Assembly: GCF_900111945.1 (NCBI RefSeq)
Contig: NZ_FOYO01000001.1
Coordinates: 1,867,751 to 1,931,750 of the forward strand
Source of the DNA: Litoreibacter janthinus
GTDB lineage: Bacteria > Pseudomonadota > Alphaproteobacteria > Rhodobacterales > Rhodobacteraceae
Direction: 5' to 3'
DNA: 64,000 nt
The translations under genes were made by a program, and so were the position numbers. The first letter of the stretch is position 1. The number at the start of each line of letters is the position of its first letter. Positions 51,655 through 60,465 of the stretch are shown here, piece after piece. The notes beneath the pieces are model-generated. The model saw only the letters and a program-made list of their open reading frames with translations, searched no databases and had not been told where the DNA came from.

Positions 51655-52067
51655 TTACAGTGAAACGGGCAGTGCGGCGTTGGCCACTTTGGCTTGATCG
51701 CATGTGGAGGAACGGACAGACACCCCGCTGTATCCAGTTCGAGGCCAATAGGAATGATGGGTGCCTACGCTATCCATTGGGAAAGTCGGCAATGCACAGA
51801 AATTCCACTGTCCATTAATTGGCAGTGAACGGCAGCTTTGTCCCGCATTGCAGTCATCGGCTCCACCAAAAATGTTGCGCGATCGATCAATGACCGCTTC
51901 GGGGGAAGCTGCATCTCGGCGACGCGACACAAGGTCAATGGCCGGTAAGGGCCGTGTTACGGACATTGCAATGATTTTAAGATGACGACTTCGTGCAATC
52001 GGGCTACTACGTTCCAGCCTCAGATATCCGCTGTGGATCACCTAATTCACTTCACTCAGATGGTTTT
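51655..52067. other. Non-coding remnant DNA with inverted element copies
   Basis: No gene is supported. The plus-strand element copy at 51905 and a partial minus-strand copy (AAGCTGC complement at 51832-51838) lie here, pointing away from each other. Confidence 0.4.
51905..51954 (+). repeat. Dispersed element copy 4
   Basis: GAAGCTGC is at 51905-51912 and ATGGCCGGTAAGGGCCG at 51938-51954, 33 nt start to start, the same spacing as copies 2 and 3 more than 40 kb away. Confidence 0.6.
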
Positions 52068-52324
52068 GGGGGTATGAATGGGGGTATTCCACATATGATA
52101 CTATTTTAAATCAAATATTATCAATATGATAACATCAGAATGTGGGTCCGTGTGGGGCACCATTTCAATATCCAGATTTGTCCGATGACATCCGTTTGAG
52201 CCTTGTTCATAAGGGGTTTATCGAGATCGTTTGTCTATCACTGTTTTTTGACGTCCAGCAGCGTAGCTTCTGAATGGGGGTGTATTTGGGGGTACAATGA
52301 AAACTGGAAAAACTGCGTACCCCC
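52068..52324. repeat. Clustered GGGGGTA repeats upstream of integrase
   Basis: GGGGGTA occurs at 52068-52074, 52080-52086 and 52288-52294, GGGGGTG at 52276-52282, and the inverted form TACCCCC at 52318-52324, only a few bases before the integrase start. Copies come in pairs 12 bp apart. They look like integrase arm-type or attachment-flank repeats. Confidence 0.5.
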
Positions 52325-52327
52325 ACC

Positions 52328-53145
52328 GTGCCCCTAAGCGATATAAAGATTCGAAACCTGAAATCGGGTGATAAGGCCTACAGGGTGAGTGACTTTGAGG
52401 GGCTGTTCATTTTGGTGAAGGTCAGTGGAGCGAAGCCGTGGCGGTTCAAGTACCGGATTGATGGTAAAGAGCGCCTGTTGGTGTTCGGGAATTATCCAGC
52501 GGTGACGCTGGCCAAAGCGCGACAAGCCCGAGACATCGCTAAGGCGCTCTTGGCGGATGGGCAGGACCCAAGCGAAGCTAAACAAGAAGAAAAGCGGTTG
52601 CGGCTTGAGGCCAAGGGCCAAACTTTCGAGAAGATTGGCGCGGCGTTTCTGGCCAAGCAACGCAAAAGAGGGGAGGTCGGTGGCTACGCTTTCCAAGACA
52701 GAATATCACCTTAAATTTGCTAACCGTGATTTTGGCCGCAAGCCTGTAACCGAAATCACCGCGCCCATGATCCTTAAAACCCTGCGCAAGGTAGAAGCTA
52801 AGGGTAATTATGAAACCGCGCACTGCCTGCGCGCCCGTATCGGTTCGATCTTTAGCTACGCTGTGGCGAGTGGGATTGCAGAAACAGACCCGACTTATGC
52901 TCTGCCCTACGTCGCATGGGGTATTCAGGTGATGAAATGACTGCCCACGGTTTTCGCGCGTCATTCTCGACGTTGGCCAATGAAAGCGGCCTATGGAACC
53001 CGGATGCTATCGAGCGCGATTTGGCCCATGTTAAAAAAACGAAGTGCGCCGTGCGTTTGTGAGAGGCGCGCATTGGGAGGAAAGGGTGCGCTTGGCGGGT
53101 TGGTGGGCGGATTGCCTAGAAGGTTTTAAAAGAGGCTTGGCCTGA
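52328..53145 (+). pseudogene. int: P4-type tyrosine integrase, broken by frameshifts and a deletion
   Basis: Residues from GTG 52328 (MPLSDIKIRNLKSGDKAYRV...) are the DUF4102 N-terminal domain. The frame shifts near 52680 into VATLSKTEYHLKFANRDFGR...GIAETDPTYALPYVAWGIQVM (to 52940). A stop follows, then TAHGFRASFSTLANESGLW, which is the HxxR box, and after another shift NEVRRAFVRGAHWEERVRLA and WWADCLEGFKRGLA, ending at 53145. About 100 residues between the core-binding domain and the HxxR box are missing, including the first catalytic Arg. It cannot be functional. Confidence 0.85.
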
Positions 53146-53188
53146 ATGGCCCGTTACCAACCGAAATCCAGTCGGTCAGGGCCCTTCT

Positions 53189-53814
53189 TCAACGTCCCTT
53201 ACCTTCGGCTTTCTGTCGCGCGTCAAACCTTTCCCAAACATGCACACGGCCCTTTTGGCGTGCGTCGGCAAGCCAGAGTTTCTTGCGGATGCCTGTCACC
53301 TCAAGATGGCTGTATTTGCCTCCGGAGAATTTTGGCCAGTCGATAGCCAGCCCTTGTTTAACAAGTTCTTCGGAGAGGTCACGGCCATCGGGCAGAAAGC
53401 ACTTTGCAACCGTGCGGCCATATTCGTCTTCTTCAGTGATTTCTGCGCGTATGTGGTGGCCCTTACACAAACGCACCATGGCCCACTTAGCTTTCTTTCC
53501 GTAGGGATGATGCAGCTCCGGGGCGTCTATCCCGAAAAGGCGTACTTGGGTCTTTTGGATCGTAATAGTATCACCGTCTGTAACATGAGCTGGCCCAACC
53601 AGCACGCGCGACCGCGCAACTGGATGAGCGGTCGCCGCATCGAACGCCTTGTCCCTTCCTGCCGTTCCGGACTGCAGCGTTTTCGGCTGCGTGGAAGGAG
53701 CGGTGATGCTGCGTCCGGCCTTGTACGTAAACGTCTCGCTAACCGGTTTTTTGTAGGGTTTGGCTTTCGGCCGATAGGTGGACCTACCAGAACTCTCAAA
53801 ATAAATCGTAACAT
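53189..53814 (-). CDS. SNase-like (thermonuclease family) protein, N-terminus probably frameshifted
   Basis: The nuclease domain is complete: VTDGDTITIQKTQVRLFGID, APELHHPYGKKAKWA, VRAEIT-like RAEITEEDEYGRTVAKCFLP and GLAIDWPKFSGGKY, with the Asp, Arg and Glu positions of staphylococcal nuclease relatives. It probably cleaves DNA or RNA. A hydrophobic leader (MLRFILRVLVGPP, ATG 53814) lies in a different frame from the nuclease domain; the domain's own frame is open to ATG 53986, which falls in the terminal repeat of the adjacent IS. A frameshift near 53770 is the likely explanation. An internal GTG near 53604 could still give a leaderless domain. Confidence 0.6.
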
Positions 53815-53972
53815 CTGAGAACTTTAGGAGACAAAGTCGATTAGGTTCAATCCTGTGCCATCCACAAATGACCACAATGCGAAACCCGCGCTGCAGCGTC
53901 GGAAAATAACGCGACTGTCCGGTCTGGCCCGATAGCAGCTCCCTGCCGAGCCCGCGCAGAGGTCTGTTATGT

Positions 53973-54760
53973 GGGTTCTGTTGCATTAACTTTCAGTCAG
54001 CCTGATTATACCCGTTCAAGCACCACCGATTACCCAAGAATATCCTCCTCCTAGCTGTCCGTTGGTACTGTCGATATCCACTTTCCTACCGCGATGTACG
54101 TGACTTTCTGGCTGAGCGTGGGATTTCGGTTGATGCGGCCACAAATTCCGGCTGGGTCCAGAAGTTTGGCCCTGAAACTCGGAAAACGGCCTATGGCCAG
54201 CATCGTAGTTGGCGAGGTTTATAATGGCATGTGGACGAAACATATGTGCGGGTGAATGGGCGCTGGTGCTACCTGTGGCGTGCTGTTGATCAACCTGGTC
54301 AGCTGATTGAGTTCCGCCTGATAGCGCGGCGAGATGCCAAAGCAGCGAGAGCATTCATGCGTCAAGCAAGTGAAACTGTTCGATGTTATCATCCAATGAC
54401 CGTCATCACGGACCAGACGCATAGCTACGCCAAAGTGATCAAAGAAGTGAAGCGATACTGCGGGTCAGAAGACGCGATCCGACATGTCGATCGCAAGCAT
54501 TTAAACAATCGTATTGAAGGCGACCATGGCGCTTTGAAGCAACTACTGAAGCCCAAACGAGGCTTCCGAAGTCGGGCTGCGGCGAAGAACACGTTGAAGG
54601 GAATAGAGACACTCAGGGCGATCAAGAATAGCCATTTTCAGAACAATCAAACCGGAGTTCGCAACGAAATTGCGCTAGTCGCAGACTTGTTCGACGAGGC
54701 GGCTTGAAACATACGACTTAATCCAGAACTGGCCTAGATTTCGACAATGCAACCGAACCA
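53973..54760 (+). mobile_element. IS6-family insertion sequence, inactivated
   Basis: The 788-bp element is bounded by GGGTTCTGTTGCATT (53973-53987) and its near-complement AATGCAACCGAACCA (54746-54760), 13 of 15 matching, in the style of IS6/IS26 ends. Length and single transposase fit the family. The 8 bases outside the ends (TGTTATGT and CGCGGTCT) differ, so no target duplication remains. Confidence 0.8.
54012..54707 (+). pseudogene. IS6-family transposase with internal stop
   Basis: In one frame the product reads PFKHHRLPKNILLLAVRWYC, then SYRDVRDFLAERGISVDAA, then a TAA at 54222-54224 just before WHVDETYVRVNGRWCYLWRA. Family members have Gln or similar there, so the stop is a nonsense mutation. 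The DDE residues survive downstream (VDETYV, VITDQTHSY, NNRIEGDHGALKQ), and the C-terminus is complete. No start codon is in frame upstream of 54012. Confidence 0.82.
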
Positions 54761-54820
54761 CGCGGTCTGTGACATCTGGTCAGTATCGCGCCCGTTGAAG
54801 ATCGGGCGCAGCGGTTTCGG

Positions 54821-55750
54821 CTAAGCATTACTGGCCACAATCAGCTTCGCTCCCTCGGGCCCGTCGCAGAAATCTGTGCATCTATCTACAAACATCTGGA
54901 CCAACTGCCGCTTTGGCCCCGGCGCAAACCCCAGAGATAGTGTCACGCCGGATGATGAGCCTGACACAGGTAAACAGCTGATTTCGCGCCCAGCGTATGG
55001 CGGCACTTCGCGCGGACGCATGTTCAGCAGCGATACCCCAATTCCGGAAGCAACCAGTGAGCGCACCATCTCGGTAGAGTTAGCCGTGGCCACGATGCGA
55101 AACTCTTCGCCACTTTGTTCTAACAGATCCATGTAATATCCACGCGCCGCTGGGCGGTCCAAGATGATGAGCGGTTCTCGGGCAATTTGGGCAACGGAGA
55201 CGGACTCGCCCTTGGCGAGTTCGTGACCTGCCGGGCACAGGCAATATGTCGGCGCAAAAATTAGGGGCTGTGTCGCAATCTGCGGATTGGGCAACTCGGC
55301 GACAAAGAGGATTACGTCAAAACGGCCTTCTAGAAGTCCTTGTTGAACAGATGTGTTATCCCCTTCGATCAATGACACTGTCACATCGGGGTGAGCGGCA
55401 AGGAGCGGTGCGCAGATCTCTGGGAGAAACGCAGGCGCAATCGGTGCGTTGAACCCAATCGCCAAGGTGCCGGAGAACCCAGTTTGCAAGTCCGACAAGT
55501 CAGTGATCAAGGCGTCATAACGCTCCAACAGGTCTTCGATACGCCTCTGCACATCACGCCCGGCCAATGTCGGAAATATGCCTTTCGCGCGAGCACGTGT
55601 GACCAGCGCCATGCCGAAGGTCTCTTCGGCTTGGTTAAGAGCAGACGCAATTGCGGAAGGGGCGACATGCATCGCTTCGGCTGCCGCAGTGATGCTTCCG
55701 TGTTGCAAGGCGGCCTGAAGATAGCGAATTGCACGTAAGGATAGGGACAC
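54821..55750 (-). CDS. LysR-family transcriptional regulator
   Basis: This 309-residue LysR protein has IRYLQAALQHGSITAAAEAM and HVAPSAIASALNQAEETFG, with an effector domain including GTLAIGFNAPIAPAFLPEI. It starts at GTG 55750 with GAGG upstream. It diverges from the dimethylglycine dehydrogenase-like gene and most likely controls it; a T-N11-A site is between them. Confidence 0.88.
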   Translation of the reverse strand: MSLSLRAIRYLQAALQHGSITAAAEAMHVAPSAIASALNQAEETFGMALVTRARAKGIFPTLAGRDVQRRIEDLLERYDALITDLSDLQTGFSGTLAIGFNAPIAPAFLPEICAPLLAAHPDVTVSLIEGDNTSVQQGLLEGRFDVILFVAELPNPQIATQPLIFAPTYCLCPAGHELAKGESVSVAQIAREPLIILDRPAARGYYMDLLEQSGEEFRIVATANSTEMVRSLVASGIGVSLLNMRPREVPPYAGREISCLPVSGSSSGVTLSLGFAPGPKRQLVQMFVDRCTDFCDGPEGAKLIVASNA

Positions 55751-55759
55751 AGTGAAACC

Positions 55760-55772
55760 TCTGAATTTCAGA
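55760..55772. promoter_or_regulatory. LysR-type T-N11-A dyad
   Basis: TCTGAATTTCAGA is a perfect 6-1-6 dyad in the 102-bp gap between the divergent LysR and FAD/GcvT genes, with the T-N11-A form bound by LysR proteins. Confidence 0.5.
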
Positions 55773-55852
55773 TGTAATACCTCTCATTAAACTATTTTTC
55801 AAAGCAAGGTGCATTTGCAATTCTGGCTGTATTCGCAACCAGGAGCCGCGTC

Positions 55853-58288
55853 ATGAAATCCAGAACCAGAGTTGTCGTCATTGGTGGTGGCATCGCAGGA
55901 TGTTCGACACTTTATCATCTGACCCAAGAGGGCTGGAGCGATGTTGTCTTGATGGAACGCAATGAGCTGACCTCCGGCACGACATGGCATTCCGCAGCAC
56001 AGGTCACGAATTTCGGCATGAACCAAACGATGGTCGGGCTCAAAACCCACTCCATCAATCTGTACAAAGAATTGGCCGAGGATCCTGAATATCCGATCAA
56101 CTACCACCATGGGGATGGGGGGATCAGGCTCGCCAATACCGAGGCACAGATGCAGGGCTATCGCCACTTCACCTCGATGGCCCGCGGCATGGATGTGCAT
56201 TTCGAAGTAATCGACGCAGAAGAATGCGCGCGGCGCCATCCCCTGATTTCGACCGATAACATGATCGGGGGCCTATGGGATCCGCTGGATGGCGATATTG
56301 ACCCCGCGCAGCTGTGCCAAGCGCTTGCCCGTCGTGCGCGTAACGCTGGGGCAGAGGTATATCGCAACACCCCTGTGACCGCTTTGACGCAGCACAAGGA
56401 CGACACTTGGACGGTTCACACAGAACATGGTGATATTGATTGCGATATCGTCGTCAACGCGGGCGGCTACCGTGTGAACGAAGTAGGTGCAATGATGGGC
56501 GTTCATCACCCTGTCGCGTCTATGGAGCATCAGTATTTCCTCACCGAAGATATCCCTGCCATCAAGGATGCCGGTCACCGGATGCCTTTGCTGCGCTGCC
56601 CAATCTCGGATTATTACTGTCGTCAGGAAAAGAACGGGCTCTTGCTTGGCTTCTACGAGCAGGACTGCCGGCCATGGGGCATGGACGGGATCGACCCGAA
56701 CTTTGTGAACGCCCTTTGCCCCGACGATCTAGACCGTGTGACGAACGTGCTCGAAGGCGCGTTCGAACGCATGCCTGCACTGATGGAGGTTGGCATTCAT
56801 ACCGTGGTGAATGGTCCGATCACCTACACGATCGACGGCGCGCCGCTGGTTGGTCCAATTCCCGGAAAGCGCAACGCGTTCTGCATCATCGGCCTGCGCG
56901 CGGGTCTTGGCGAGGGTGGGGGGCACGGCTGGCTTTTGGCGCAGCAGATCGTCCATGGGGAAGCATGTTACGACACTTGGTGCATCGACCCGCGTCGCTT
57001 CACTGGACATACCAATGTTGAACTGACCTCGTTGAAAGCAATCGAAGACTATCAAAACGAATTCCGCTTCCATTTCCCTCATGAGCATCGTCCCGCAGGC
57101 CGTCCGGCGAAAACAACCCCGTTGACGCCGATCCTTGCGGCGGCTGGGGCCGAGTTCACGGTTGTGAACGGCTGGGAGCGTGTCGACTATTTCAAACCGA
57201 CGCCGGACTTCCATCCCACACTCGGGTTTGATTTCGATGAGACGTTCGATTTGATAGCAGCCGAAGTGAAAAACGTTGAGACGAATGTCGGCCTGTGCGA
57301 AGTGAACGGCTTCAACAGATTTGAAATTACGGGCGCCGACCGCCACAGCTTCCTTGACCGGATGTTCTGTGGTGCAGTGACCAAGCGCGACGGCCGCGTC
57401 GGATTGGGGTATTTGTTGAATGACTTCGGCATGGTCAAAGGCGAAGCGACAATTGCCAATCTGCCTGCCTCTGATCGTGGCCCGGCGCGGGTCTGGTACG
57501 GCTCTGCCGCAGCCAGCGAATTCCACGACATGGACTGGCTCACGAAACATGTTCAGCCTGAAGAAGATGTCCAAATCCAAAGCCTGACAAATGACCACAC
57601 CATTCTAGTTCTGGCTGGCCCAAATGCCCGCGCCGTTCTGTCGGCCTGTTCGCGGGGGGATTGGTCGAAGGCGGCGTTCCCTTGGCTCAGCGTGCGCGAA
57701 TGCTTTATCGGCTTTGCACCGGCCATAGTGATGGGGGTCAGCTTCTCGGGTGAGCTAGCCTATGAGATACATATTCCCAACGCCTCGCTCTATGCGGCAT
57801 GGTTGGCACTTCAGGAGGCCGGAAAGGCGTATAACCTTGCCTTGTTCGGTGCACGCGCAGTTGACTCGATGCGCATGGAGAAAGGGTTCATGCATTGGAA
57901 AGCTGATCTGCTCACCGAATTTGATCCGTTTGAAACGTCGCTCGATCGGTTCGTGAAATTTGAGAAGCCAGCATTCATCGGGAAAGAGGCTCTGGAGAAA
58001 CGCCACGCGAACGGCCCGAAGAAAAAGCTGGTGTCGCTCGAGGTGGACTCCACTCGCACGCCCGCGCTTGGCGGGGGATCACTGATGCAGAATGGAAAAG
58101 TCATAGGGACTATTTCATCCGGCGACTGGGGGCATCGTATTGGTAAGAACCTTGCCTATGCTTTCGTCGATCCGGATCAAGCCGAGATCGGAAACGAATT
58201 GGAGCTGGACCTGTGCGGCGAGTCTGTCGGCGTCAAAGTGATCGCCCCTAGCCCCTATGATCCAGACTTCCATCACATGCGAGGCTGA
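55853..58288 (+). CDS. FAD-dependent dimethylglycine/sarcosine dehydrogenase-like protein with GcvT domain
   Basis: This 811-residue fusion has an N-terminal DAO-type FAD domain (VVVIGGGIAGCSTLYHL; covalent FAD His46 in TTWHSAAQ) and a C-terminal GcvT tetrahydrofolate-binding domain from about 430 (RFEITGADRHSFLDRM; GVSFSGELAYEIHIPN; RMEKGFMHWKADL). Such proteins oxidatively demethylate N-methylated amines and pass the methyl carbon to tetrahydrofolate. Dimethylglycine, sarcosine or 4-methylaminobutyrate are candidates. It is monocistronic and divergent from a LysR gene. Confidence 0.88.
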   Translation: MKSRTRVVVIGGGIAGCSTLYHLTQEGWSDVVLMERNELTSGTTWHSAAQVTNFGMNQTMVGLKTHSINLYKELAEDPEYPINYHHGDGGIRLANTEAQMQGYRHFTSMARGMDVHFEVIDAEECARRHPLISTDNMIGGLWDPLDGDIDPAQLCQALARRARNAGAEVYRNTPVTALTQHKDDTWTVHTEHGDIDCDIVVNAGGYRVNEVGAMMGVHHPVASMEHQYFLTEDIPAIKDAGHRMPLLRCPISDYYCRQEKNGLLLGFYEQDCRPWGMDGIDPNFVNALCPDDLDRVTNVLEGAFERMPALMEVGIHTVVNGPITYTIDGAPLVGPIPGKRNAFCIIGLRAGLGEGGGHGWLLAQQIVHGEACYDTWCIDPRRFTGHTNVELTSLKAIEDYQNEFRFHFPHEHRPAGRPAKTTPLTPILAAAGAEFTVVNGWERVDYFKPTPDFHPTLGFDFDETFDLIAAEVKNVETNVGLCEVNGFNRFEITGADRHSFLDRMFCGAVTKRDGRVGLGYLLNDFGMVKGEATIANLPASDRGPARVWYGSAAASEFHDMDWLTKHVQPEEDVQIQSLTNDHTILVLAGPNARAVLSACSRGDWSKAAFPWLSVRECFIGFAPAIVMGVSFSGELAYEIHIPNASLYAAWLALQEAGKAYNLALFGARAVDSMRMEKGFMHWKADLLTEFDPFETSLDRFVKFEKPAFIGKEALEKRHANGPKKKLVSLEVDSTRTPALGGGSLMQNGKVIGTISSGDWGHRIGKNLAYAFVDPDQAEIGNELELDLCGESVGVKVIAPSPYDPDFHHMRG

Positions 58289-58349
58289 GCCACTTCGACA
58301 CGGAATCCCAGCAAACTTGCTGGACTTCGAGGACGATCACGCCTTACAT

Positions 58350-58375
58350 CCTCATGACGTAAATTCGTCATGAGG
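58350..58375. promoter_or_regulatory. LacI-type operator in front of the lacI-like gene
   Basis: CCTCATGACG-TAAATT-CGTCATGAGG is a perfect 10-6-10 inverted repeat ending 5 bases before the regulator's ATG. The ribosome-binding site GAGG is part of the right arm, so binding should block the regulator's own expression. Another dyad, CCAGCAA-AC-TTGCTGG, is at 58308-58323. Confidence 0.75.
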
Positions 58376-58380
58376 ACGCA

Positions 58381-59412
58381 ATGGCACGACGCCCGACGAT
58401 CAAAGATGTAGCATTGGCGGCGGGGGTAAGTCCCACGACAGTGGATCGTGCGCTGAACGGCCGGTCCATCGTGAGCGACGAAACAATGCGCAAGATCGCA
58501 GATGCAGCGCATCGGGTCGGATATCACGGCAAGGGCATATTCCAAGGCAAGCTGGACAATCCTGCCCCCGAATTGCGGTTCGGATTTGTGCTCCTGAAAA
58601 AGAGCCAGCAGTTTTACCAAGACTACGCCAGCCATATAGAGCGCGCTATTTCGGAGCGTCATGATTACCGGATTACTGCCGATATCAGATACTCTTCGTC
58701 GCAATCACCTGCAGAGTTCTCTGAATTGCTCACCGATCTGGGGCGGACTTGTAACGCGATAGCTTGCGGTGCGGTCAATGATCCGCGTTTGAACCGCGTT
58801 GTCCAGGATTTGAAGGGGAACGGCGTTCCTGTTGTGTCGATGCTAAACGATTTCGCGCAGGGTATTCGGCGTCACTACATTGGCCTGAACAATATGAAGG
58901 TCGGTCGAATTGCAGGTTGGATGATCACGAAAACAGTGCATTCCCCTGGGAAATTAGCAATTTTCGTTGGAGGCAATCGCTGGCATGGTCATGACTTGCG
59001 TGAGGTCGGGTACCGGTCATTTGTGCGTGAAAGCAATCGAGGGTTTACCGTTCTTGATACGTTGGTGAACCTTGAGACGCGGCAAGTGACCTATGAGGCA
59101 ACACTAGACCTTTTGCATCGGCACCCCGACCTGCGCGGTATCTACGTTGCGGGCGGGGGCATGGAGGGCGCTATAGCCGCCCTGCGGGAAGTGCACGAGA
59201 CTCCACAAGTCGCACTTGTGGTTAACGAGATCACCGTCGAGAGCCGTGCCGCGTTGCTGGACGGCTACGTGACAATGGTCATCTCTACGCCCCTTAGAGA
59301 GTTGTGTCAGGACGCAATCGAGATGATGATTCAGTCCACCGTTGAAGAGGATGACGGAGTGTCGGGTCAGAAATTCCTAGAGCCCAGGATCGTTTTGCCA
59401 GAATCCCTGTAG
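58381..59412 (+). CDS. LacI-family transcriptional regulator
   Basis: This 343-residue protein has a LacI helix-turn-helix (TIKDVALAAGVSPTTVDRAL, with NGR) and a periplasmic-binding-protein-like effector domain (FGFVLLKKSQQFYQDYASHI; GLNNMKVGRIAGWM). Operators with shared half-sites lie in front of it and in front of the following operon, so it represses both. The effector is probably a sugar or inositol bound by the same transport system. Confidence 0.9.
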   Translation: MARRPTIKDVALAAGVSPTTVDRALNGRSIVSDETMRKIADAAHRVGYHGKGIFQGKLDNPAPELRFGFVLLKKSQQFYQDYASHIERAISERHDYRITADIRYSSSQSPAEFSELLTDLGRTCNAIACGAVNDPRLNRVVQDLKGNGVPVVSMLNDFAQGIRRHYIGLNNMKVGRIAGWMITKTVHSPGKLAIFVGGNRWHGHDLREVGYRSFVRESNRGFTVLDTLVNLETRQVTYEATLDLLHRHPDLRGIYVAGGGMEGAIAALREVHETPQVALVVNEITVESRAALLDGYVTMVISTPLRELCQDAIEMMIQSTVEEDDGVSGQKFLEPRIVLPESL

Positions 59413-59460
59413 TGACGAAAAAACGTCATTGTCGCCTCTCATATTGCGTCATGAATGACG
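59413..59460. promoter_or_regulatory. Two further LacI-type operator sites before the transport operon
   Basis: TGACG-AAAAAA-CGTCA (59413-59428) repeats the half-sites and 6-bp spacing of the operator at 58350. CGTCAT-GA-ATGACG (59447-59460) carries the same half-sites in the opposite arrangement. They lie in the 156-bp leader before the isomerase start. Confidence 0.7.
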
Positions 59461-59568
59461 AAAACGCACCCTGATACCCTTGATCGAATCGATCAAAGCG
59501 CCGCAGGTTCTGGTCACGCCGTCCTGAACAGTTGTTTTCCTGTTTGGCTATCGGCGGAAGGGGGGATG

Positions 59569-60384
59569 ATGGATTTTGCGCTTAATCACATGACCGTTCC
59601 GCGATTGAGTTATGTCGCATTTCTGGATCTGGCGGCCGCGCTTAGATGCAAGGGCGTCGAAGTTCGCAATGACATTGACCAACCCTTGTTTGACGGCATG
59701 GACCCCCTCGAAGCAGGTCGGATTGCACGCAACAAAGGGTTGCGCCTTGTCGGGCTGAGCCAAATTTATCCATTCAATGACTGGAATGACGAGCGAGAAA
59801 TCGCGGTCAGAGAGTTGATTGCCACAGCGCGGGCTGCGGGTGCAGAGACCATTAGCTTGATCCCTCGCAATGACGGTTCGGGTTTGGGGAACGGGGAACG
59901 TCAGGCCAATTTGCGGGTGGCAATGAAGGCCATTCTGCCCATGTTGCGTGATGCTGCCATGGTGGCATTGGTCGAGCCACTGGGATTTCTGCGCTCTTCC
60001 CTGCGATCTAAGCAAGAATTGGTTGATACGATTGACGCCATAGATGGTGGCGCTCATTTCAAGTTGGTGCATGATACGTTCCATCACGTTCTGGCCGGCG
60101 AAGAGCAGTTTTTTCCGGATTCCACCGGGATGGTTCACGTCTCAGCAGTCACAAACCCTGCCTTGAGCCTTGACGAGATGGAAGACGGGCACCGGGTTCT
60201 TATCGACGCGAAAGACCGTCTTGGGAACGTAGAGCAAATCCGCGCTTTGATCGAAGGGGGCTACACAGGGCCGATCTCTTACGAGTGTTTCTCGCCAGAG
60301 ACCCATGCGCTTGCGGACCCCTATGCAGTGATCAAGCGCTCATTCGAATTCATAACCTCACGTGTGCAGCAGGAGGCCGCATAG
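59569..60384 (+). CDS. Sugar phosphate isomerase/epimerase family protein (IolE/IolI-like TIM barrel)
   Basis: This xylose-isomerase-like TIM barrel of 271 residues starts at MDFALNHMTVPRLSYVAFLD; ATG 59569 follows GGAAGGGGGG, and the longer frame from 59455 would run through an operator. The metal-binding Glu/His/Asp positions are visible (VEPLGFLRSS; KLVHDTFHH; ISYECFSPE). With a LacI regulator, ABC transporter and iolG it probably handles an inositol or keto-inositol intermediate. Confidence 0.85.
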   Translation: MDFALNHMTVPRLSYVAFLDLAAALRCKGVEVRNDIDQPLFDGMDPLEAGRIARNKGLRLVGLSQIYPFNDWNDEREIAVRELIATARAAGAETISLIPRNDGSGLGNGERQANLRVAMKAILPMLRDAAMVALVEPLGFLRSSLRSKQELVDTIDAIDGGAHFKLVHDTFHHVLAGEEQFFPDSTGMVHVSAVTNPALSLDEMEDGHRVLIDAKDRLGNVEQIRALIEGGYTGPISYECFSPETHALADPYAVIKRSFEFITSRVQQEAA

Positions 60385-60465
60385 CCGCGAGGATTGACTG
60401 CCCCAAACTTATGGGGATCCGGCTGGAGGAATGGTGCGCCGGACACCAATAACGGGAGGAACCCA

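Noticed and set aside
51446..51748. 100-residue minus-strand frame over the IS110 remnant
   Set aside because: The recognisable transposase C-terminus is in a different frame of the same strand; this one is a shadow.
51655..52041. 128-residue minus-strand open frame
   Set aside because: Composition and lack of any family pattern suggest chance; the interval also contains inverted copies of the dispersed element.
54821..55750. Considered assigning the LysR gene to the upstream IS/SNase patch
   Set aside because: Its divergent arrangement and the T-N11-A dyad link it to the FAD/GcvT gene on the other side instead.
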